Positions 1 through 6,520 of a DNA stretch of 10,380 nucleotides are shown in pieces. Where the stretch lies: assembly GCA_005880075.1 (NCBI GenBank), contig VBJT01000149.1:1-10380 (forward strand), in the 5' to 3' direction. Each line of letters starts with the position of its first letter. The first letter of the stretch is position 1. The notes beneath the pieces are model-generated. The model did not search any database and was not told the origin of the DNA. It worked only from the letters and a program-made list of their open reading frames with translations. Made by a program: the position numbers and the translations under genes. The stretch is from Chloroflexota bacterium. Its GTDB lineage: Bacteria; Chloroflexota; Dehalococcoidia; SM23-28-2; RBG-16-64-32.

Positions 1-2156
1 CCCGCGTCGCTTCCTATCTTTCGCCGAAAGGGATAGACCTCGTTCAGGAAGCGTATGCGTTTGCGGCCGAGCGGCACGCCGGACAGACGCGCAAGAGCGG
101 AGACCCGGCGATCACACATCCCCTGCATGCCGCCGAGACGATCGCGAATCTTCAGCTCGACGCGAGCACAATTGCGGCCGCGCTTCTTCACGATGTCCAG
201 GAAGACTGTGGCGTAACGAACGAAGAGATCGCTAAGCGGTTCGGCTCTGAAGTTGCCGTGATGGTGGAGGGCGTGACTAAGCTCGGGCTAATCGGTGGGC
301 AGGCGGCCGAAGCGCGCAGAGGCGAGGAGCATGCGCAGGCAGAGAATCTACGCAAGATGTTCTTGGCTATGGCGCAGGACTTGCGCGTCGTGATCATCAA
401 GCTGGCCGACCGGCTACACAATATGAGAACGTTGTGGGCGCTAAATCTGGAGGACCAGAGGCGAATCGCCAGGGAAGCGATGGAGATATATGCGCCTCTG
501 GCGGCGCGGCTGGGCATCTGGGATATCAAATGGCAGCTCGAGGACCTGTCGTTCCGGTACCTGCACCCTGACCAGTACAAGTTCGTCGCCGATCTAATTG
601 ACGCTAAGCGCCAGGTCCGAGAGACGTACGTTACGCAGGTGACCGATGTGCTACGCGAGAAGTTGAAGAAGCACGGCATTCGGGCAGAAATTCAGGGGCG
701 GGCAAAGCACATCTACAGCATCCACAACAAGATGGACAAATATGCCGCCGAAGGGAAGAGCGTAGACGAGATATACGATCTCCTGGCCGTGCGTGTGCTG
801 GTAGAGACTGTGACCGATTGCTATACGGCACTTGGTGTGGTCCACGGGCTGTGGCGCCCGCTGCCGGGGTCGTTCGATGACTATATAGCGAACCCGAAGG
901 AAAGCATGTACCAGTCCCTGCATACGACTGTCATGGCCCTGAACACGCAGCCGTTGGAAGTGCAGATCCGGACCTACGAGATGCATCGTGCGGCGGAATA
1001 CGGCATCGCCGCACACTGGCGCTACAAGGAAGGCTCCAAGCGGGACCTGCGGCACGAAGAGCGACTCGCATGGCTACGGCAGCTTCTCGACTGGCAGCGG
1101 GAGATAGCGCAGCCTGAGGAGATGGTCGAGGCGGTGAAGACAGATATCTTCCAGGACCAGGTGTTCGTGTTTACGCCGAAAGGCGAGATCAAGGACCTGC
1201 CAACCGGTAGTACACCACTGGACTTCGCCTACCGGATTCATACCGACCTAGGCCACCGCTGTGTCGGGGCGAAGGTGAACGGCCGGCTTGTTTCGCTGAA
1301 CTATCAGCTGAAGAACGGCGAAGTCATCGAGGTACTAACCAGCAAGTCGTCGAAGGGGCCGTCGCGGGACTGGATGAACTCGAACCTCGGGTTCATCCGT
1401 ACCACGCACGCGCGGGAGAAAATCCGCCAGTGGTTCAAGCGTCAAGAGAGAGCCGAGAACATAGCGCGGGGCAAGGAGATGGTGGAGAAGGAGTTGCGAC
1501 GGCTGGGAGCGAGCCTTGGAGGGATGGAGCGAGAGATTCTCAAGCTCTTTAAGTTCGAAGACCTCGAAGACTTCTTTTTGCGGGTAGGGTACGGCGAAAT
1601 CAGCGCGCAGCATATCTCGACGAAGCTGGCTTCACTGCTCGTTGAGGAGACGCCGGCGCCTGTGGAAGAGATCGCTCCGCCCGCTCGATCAACATACACG
1701 ACGAACATTAGTGTCCTCGGAACCGGCGACCTTCTGACCAGACTCGCGCGCTGTTGCAATCCCGTCCCGGGGGATAAGATCATGGGATATGTGACACGCG
1801 GCGAAGGGGTGTCTGTCCATCGAGCGGACTGCCGCAATTTGCTAAACGAGGATGAAAAAGAGCGGCTCGTCGATGTGGAGTGGGGCCGCAGAGGCCAGCT
1901 TTACCCTGTAGCGGTCCATATTGACGCCTGGGACCGCGTGGGTTTACTGAGGGACATCAGCACGATGGTGGCTGAAGAGAAAGTGAACATGGTCGGAGTA
2001 CACACCGAGGGCGGTGCCGACGGGCACATCACGATCTATGTGACTCTGGAAATGGCGGGTGTCGAGCAGCTCACACGCTTGCTTACGAAGCTTGAGGGTA
2101 TTCGAGGAGTCGTCTCAGTGAGCCGGCGAGTGGAAGGCGCGCGCAAGCGGGCTTAG
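1..2156 (+). CDS. rel: Bifunctional RelA/SpoT-family (p)ppGpp synthetase/hydrolase, 5'-partial
   Basis: Makes and degrades the alarmone (p)ppGpp in the cytoplasm (stringent response). The frame is open to the left edge, with complete codons from base 3 (717 residues visible; numbering from there). The family is usually 700-780 residues, so perhaps 10-30 N-terminal residues lie outside. An ATG at 258 is not the start, because the HD domain is already in frame upstream. Seen in order: HD hydrolase domain with H39 (ITHP), H63-D64 (LLHDVQED) and LADRLHNMRTL around D136; synthetase domain with GRAKHIYSIHNKM, SFDDYIANPKESMYQSLHTTV and LEVQIRT; TGS domain from about 385 (DQVFVFTPKGEI); a Cys-rich segment with C584-C585 (RCCNPVPGDKI) and HRADC; a C-terminal ACT domain, about 634-713. 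Hydrolase residues look intact, so a bifunctional enzyme is inferred. The synthetase loop reads SFDD rather than RxKD. No terminator follows; comM begins 71 bp later. Confidence 0.96.
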   Translation, partial: RVASYLSPKGIDLVQEAYAFAAERHAGQTRKSGDPAITHPLHAAETIANLQLDASTIAAALLHDVQEDCGVTNEEIAKRFGSEVAVMVEGVTKLGLIGGQAAEARRGEEHAQAENLRKMFLAMAQDLRVVIIKLADRLHNMRTLWALNLEDQRRIAREAMEIYAPLAARLGIWDIKWQLEDLSFRYLHPDQYKFVADLIDAKRQVRETYVTQVTDVLREKLKKHGIRAEIQGRAKHIYSIHNKMDKYAAEGKSVDEIYDLLAVRVLVETVTDCYTALGVVHGLWRPLPGSFDDYIANPKESMYQSLHTTVMALNTQPLEVQIRTYEMHRAAEYGIAAHWRYKEGSKRDLRHEERLAWLRQLLDWQREIAQPEEMVEAVKTDIFQDQVFVFTPKGEIKDLPTGSTPLDFAYRIHTDLGHRCVGAKVNGRLVSLNYQLKNGEVIEVLTSKSSKGPSRDWMNSNLGFIRTTHAREKIRQWFKRQERAENIARGKEMVEKELRRLGASLGGMEREILKLFKFEDLEDFFLRVGYGEISAQHISTKLASLLVEETPAPVEEIAPPARSTYTTNISVLGTGDLLTRLARCCNPVPGDKIMGYVTRGEGVSVHRADCRNLLNEDEKERLVDVEWGRRGQLYPVAVHIDAWDRVGLLRDISTMVAEEKVNMVGVHTEGGADGHITIYVTLEMAGVEQLTRLLTKLEGIRGVVSVSRRVEGARKRA

Positions 2157-2186
2157 AACTCGAACAAAAGCAGTGCCAAAAGCCTC

Positions 2187-2216
2187 TTTACTTCGGTAGG
2201 ACATAGTTTCTATATT
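2187..2216 (+). promoter_or_regulatory. Possible sigma-70-type promoter for comM
   Basis: TTTACT at 2187-2192 and TATATT at 2211-2216 are separated by 18 bp in the gap between rel and comM. A transcript would start near 2223, leaving only about 5 nt before the ATG at 2228. No Shine-Dalgarno is visible ahead of that ATG. This is pattern recognition only; readthrough from rel is equally possible. Confidence 0.35.
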
Positions 2217-2227
2217 TCGCTGCAGCG

Positions 2228-3757
<1,530 letters not shown>

Positions 3758-3772
3758 GCGAGCGGATTGGGT

Positions 3773-3778
3773 TAGACT
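3773..3778 (+). promoter_or_regulatory. Possible -10 element giving a leaderless otsB transcript
   Basis: TAGACT lies 6 nt before the GTG start of otsB at 3785. A -10 hexamer at this distance would place the transcription start on or next to the GTG. No Shine-Dalgarno lies in the 27-bp gap after comM. No -35 match is visible. Leaderless genes are well known in Actinobacteria and several other GC-rich phyla. Confidence 0.35.
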
Positions 3779-3784
3779 CGGCGT

Positions 3785-4594
3785 GTGACGGCCCTTTCGC
3801 TTATGGATATAGACCCGCTGCGGGCGGTTCTGAGCCGGCGGCCGCTCGGGCTCTTTTCAGATATCGATGGGACGCTCTCGCCGATTGTGGAACGGCCGGA
3901 GGATGCCGCCGTCACACCCCGCTCGAGAAGCTTGCTGGAGAGTCTCATCCGCGAAGGGGTTCGCGTAGCGTTAATTACGGGGCGGCCGCTGGCAACCGCT
4001 CAGGCGATGGTGGGGATCGATAATGCCGCATATGCGGCGAACCACGGGCTCGAGTTCTGGATCAATGGCATGTCAAAGTTCAAGGCTGATGGCGGCGATT
4101 ACTATGCCTTGCTTGAGCAGGTCGGAGATGCGGTGGACGAACTAGAGTCAATGGGGATAACGATGGAGAGAAAGGGACAGGGTGTTGCTTTCCATTACCG
4201 TCAGGCGTCCGACGAGGTCGCTGCGCGAGCTCGGATTGAAGGCGCTATCAGGCGGGCGCCCGCGGCCAAGGATTTCCAATGGATCGAGGGTCGGAAGGTC
4301 ATCGAGCTTCGGCCCGACATCGAAGCAAGCAAGGGAACGGCAACCCGCGAGCTGGCGAGCCAATTGGAGGTGCAGGGACTCGTCTGTCTCGGCGATGACC
4401 GCACGGACGTTGCAATGTTCGAAGCGGCCCACGCGCTCGCCAGGCGGGGCGTGAGGGCGCAGTCCGTGGCAGTGCTCAGCCCAGAGATACACCCCGATGT
4501 GTTGGTAGCGGCGGACTACGCCGTCGAGGGCGTTCAGGGAGTCGAGTGGCTGCTGGCCGAAATACTCAAAGCGGTTGGCGCGACATCGCGATGA
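3785..4594 (+). CDS. otsB: Trehalose-6-phosphate phosphatase (HAD superfamily)
   Basis: Hydrolyses trehalose 6-phosphate to trehalose, the second step of the OtsAB pathway, in the cytoplasm. At 269 residues it has the usual size for stand-alone bacterial OtsB (about 240-270). HAD motifs are complete: motif I FSDIDGT with nucleophile D26 and D28; motif II LITGR with T65; the family-specific NHGLE at 86-90; ELRPDIEASKG with K183; motif IV GDDRTD at 203-208 for magnesium. The GTG at 3785 is taken as the start; an in-frame ATG at 3803 (residue 7) would lose only six residues and keeps every motif, so the choice is not secure. The gene starts 27 bp after comM. Its last 29 bp overlap the 3' end of the convergent otsA. 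The adjacent GT20 synthase strongly supports trehalose synthesis over another sugar phosphatase role. Confidence 0.94.
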   Translation: MTALSLMDIDPLRAVLSRRPLGLFSDIDGTLSPIVERPEDAAVTPRSRSLLESLIREGVRVALITGRPLATAQAMVGIDNAAYAANHGLEFWINGMSKFKADGGDYYALLEQVGDAVDELESMGITMERKGQGVAFHYRQASDEVAARARIEGAIRRAPAAKDFQWIEGRKVIELRPDIEASKGTATRELASQLEVQGLVCLGDDRTDVAMFEAAHALARRGVRAQSVAVLSPEIHPDVLVAADYAVEGVQGVEWLLAEILKAVGATSR

Positions 4595-6101
4595 GGTCAG
4601 AAAACTGACGCTCGAGCCAAAACGTGATGTCTTCATCCTGGATCAGGGATTTCAGTGCGGCGGCTCTTCGTTTTCGTTCCTCAGCAGGCATGTTGAGTGC
4701 CTGATGTAGGGCGCGCACCGTTCCCTCGAGATCAGTCGGGGCGATGGGAATACAGTATTCCGATAGTTGCTCGAAGGATCCGGCAAGCTCGGAAAGGATT
4801 AACACACCGGCCTTTTCGTTGACCAGCGGCCCCTCCTTCGAAACAAGATTCATGCCATCAATAATGGGGTTAACGAGGAGCACGTCGTAAAGAGACATCC
4901 CCGCGATCGCCTGTGCGTAGTTTTCCTCGTAGAAAACGCGGATGGGCTGCCATTCGAGGTCGCCGAAGTGGTCATTGATTGAGTCAATGAGCTCGAATAT
5001 CTCATCCGTATATGTCTGATAAACACCGAGTTCGCTTCGAGAGGGCACGAGGAACTGTATGAAACCTACATCTCGCCTGAGTTCGGGGTGACGCTCCAAA
5101 AGCAGCTCGTAGGAGCGAAGGCCGCGAATGATGTTCTTGCTGGGTTCGGAGCGATCTACACGCACGATCGTCTGCTGTTGCATGAGCGGCCTGAGGCGTG
5201 CCTTATATTCTTCGACTTCAGGCGAGAGGGCGTATTTCTGAAGGCCGGCGGCGTCGACGGAGATGGGGTAGGCGCGCACTCGGGTCGTTCGTCCTCGATA
5301 CCTGAGCAGGCTCTTGCCATAATCGATATCGACACCATGAAGCAGCGCTTCACAGCAGTGCAGAAAGTTCCGGGTATCGCCGACAGTTTGAAGACCGACG
5401 ATGTCTGACGCGCAGAGGTCTTCATGAATGCGGCGGCGCATGAACTCCGGCAGAACGCCCCAGTAGCGCGGGCCTGGCCATGGGATGTGGGTGAAGTGCA
5501 TGATAGTCGCTTCCGGTACTTCCCGACGGATCGCGGCCGGGGCGAGATAGAGGTGGTAGTCCTGAAGGAGAATGTAAGGAGGTTCCGGCTGCTGCTGGGC
5601 CTCGTGGACCACCGCTTCGGCGATCGCCTCGTTGACCGGGATGTAGCCACTTTCCCAAGCCTCGTAGACGGCGCGGCCGATGTTTGGGGTGCGCGGTGTG
5701 TTCCACATAAAATGCTGGACAAACCAGAGCAGCGGGTTGCAGAAGACGTAGTAATGACGTTGGTATGTGGATTGGGGGACGGTGACAAAGCGGACGTAAA
5801 TTTGGTTGTCCGGAACGTTGAGAAGGGCGCCCCCCGCGCGCTCAGCGGCGAGTCGGTCGCCGTCCGTCATGGCGGATGCGACCCAGGTAGCGGGAACGAA
5901 ACGGGCGGCGGACAAGAGCGCCGTTACCATGCCGCCGCTACCGCGATGGGCGACAAGCGAGCCATTGGCTTCAATGCGGTATTCCATTGGGCCGCGATTA
6001 CTGGCGATGATTAGCTGGCGACGCGCGAGCAGCTCGTGGGTGAGGACTTCAAGGGCATCAAGCTTATCGCGTGGCGAGCCCGGTCCGTTCGACGTGGCCA
6101 T
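4566..6101 (-). CDS. otsA: GT20-family trehalose-6-phosphate synthase, divergent subgroup
   Basis: Predicted to transfer glucose from a nucleotide-glucose to glucose 6-phosphate, giving trehalose 6-phosphate for OtsB. It has 511 residues, somewhat longer than E. coli OtsA (474), partly through about 28 extra N-terminal residues before LIIASNRGP. GT20 landmarks kept: R36 in SNRGP, the glycine loop GSGG near 54-57, DYHL at 181-184, FTHIPWP, VDR with R317 and K322 (same five-residue spacing as R262/K267 in E. coli OtsA), and DGMNLVSKE with D415 and E423. Unusual: QDYHL where HDYHL is typical, HIPWPGPRYW in place of HIPFPSSEIF, and DRSEPSKN in place of DRLDYSKG. These recall actinobacterial OtsA-like enzymes, some of which use GDP-glucose, and pseudo-glycosyltransferases such as VldE/ValL. 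The otsB neighbour favours T6P synthase; the donor nucleotide is uncertain. The ATG at 6101 has no clear Shine-Dalgarno. Confidence 0.88.
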   Translation of the reverse strand: MATSNGPGSPRDKLDALEVLTHELLARRQLIIASNRGPMEYRIEANGSLVAHRGSGGMVTALLSAARFVPATWVASAMTDGDRLAAERAGGALLNVPDNQIYVRFVTVPQSTYQRHYYVFCNPLLWFVQHFMWNTPRTPNIGRAVYEAWESGYIPVNEAIAEAVVHEAQQQPEPPYILLQDYHLYLAPAAIRREVPEATIMHFTHIPWPGPRYWGVLPEFMRRRIHEDLCASDIVGLQTVGDTRNFLHCCEALLHGVDIDYGKSLLRYRGRTTRVRAYPISVDAAGLQKYALSPEVEEYKARLRPLMQQQTIVRVDRSEPSKNIIRGLRSYELLLERHPELRRDVGFIQFLVPSRSELGVYQTYTDEIFELIDSINDHFGDLEWQPIRVFYEENYAQAIAGMSLYDVLLVNPIIDGMNLVSKEGPLVNEKAGVLILSELAGSFEQLSEYCIPIAPTDLEGTVRALHQALNMPAEERKRRAAALKSLIQDEDITFWLERQFSDLIAMSRQPL

Positions 6102-6131
6102 AAGGTACCGTTAAACGAGGCGTGCGCAATC

Positions 6132-6160
6132 AGCATGGCCGAGCGCGCCGGGGCTGTCAA
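6132..6160 (-). promoter_or_regulatory. Possible otsA promoter
   Basis: On the minus strand a consensus -35 TTGACA (6160-6155) is followed after 17 bp by CATGCT (6137-6132), a weak -10 with three matches to consensus. The predicted start near 6125 gives a leader of about 24 nt to the otsA ATG at 6101. The -35 is convincing; the -10 is not. Confidence 0.4.
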
Positions 6161-6171
6161 CTTAAGCTGTC

Positions 6172-6201
6172 TTGATGGGTCTGGTTCGTCGCCGCTATTA
6201 T
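6172..6201 (+). promoter_or_regulatory. Sigma-70-type promoter for tRNA-Arg
   Basis: TTGATG at 6172-6177 and TATTAT at 6196-6201 are separated by 18 bp. Transcription would begin near 6208, only about 4 nt before the mature tRNA end at 6212. It sits back to back with the proposed otsA promoter: the two -35 boxes are 11 bp apart and bracket a CTTAAG palindrome at 6161-6166. Confidence 0.6.
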
Positions 6202-6211
6202 GAAGGCGGCC

Positions 6212-6287
<76 letters not shown>

Positions 6288-6390
6288 ATAGCCGGCCAGG
6301 GCAAGCGACCCTTCGATGACAATCTTAACAACAAGCCAAGGAATCGGTCCCTCCATGGAGATGAACCCGGAAAGACCGAGGAGCAGCTGA
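6288..6390. other. Spacer between tRNA-Arg and the hydrolase frame
   Basis: About 100 bp with no gene on either strand. It lacks a hairpin plus T-run terminator for the tRNA and has no convincing -35/-10 pair for the hydrolase gene, so the hydrolase could be read through from the tRNA promoter. It contains the palindrome CTCCATGGAG (6351-6360) and ends in a good ribosome-binding sequence. I compared it by eye with common riboswitch cores (c-di-GMP, ydaO-type, cobalamin) and saw no match. Confidence 0.5.
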
Positions 6391-6520
6391 ATGCTTGAGT
6401 GGAATTATGGTGATTCGCCAAGGAGCCGCCGGCACTCCGCATGCGGACCGCTGTTGCACACCAGTTGGGCGGATCCTAGCCCTGACGCACGAGGCCGCCC
6501 TGACAGTCGCGGCGGCCGCC
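6351..6520. repeat. Three perfect 10-bp palindromes before the signal-peptide region
   Basis: CTCCATGGAG (6351-6360), CCGCATGCGG (6437-6446) and GGCGGCCGCC (6511-6520) are each perfect, loop-free palindromes, spaced 86 and 74 bp start to start. Their sequences differ, so they are not one repeated operator. A separate stem, GGGCGG (6467-6472) with CCGCCC (6495-6500), lies between the last two. Function unknown; part of this may be chance in GC-rich DNA. Confidence 0.3.
6379..6383 (+). promoter_or_regulatory. Shine-Dalgarno for the ATG at 6391
   Basis: AGGAG at 6379-6383 (within GAGGAG from 6378) stands 7 nt before the ATG at 6391, a near-ideal arrangement. It is the main argument for starting the hydrolase frame at 6391, even though the first ~85 residues do not look like normal protein. 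Confidence 0.5.

Noticed and set aside
5156..5788. A 210-residue minus-strand frame overlapping otsA in another frame
   Set aside because: Ser/Arg-rich, low-complexity translation without any motif; otsA motifs run continuously through the same DNA.
5424..6014. A 196-residue open frame on the plus strand opposite otsA
   Set aside because: It lies wholly antisense to the well-supported otsA, has no recognisable domain and no good ribosome-binding site; it is a shadow of biased codon use.
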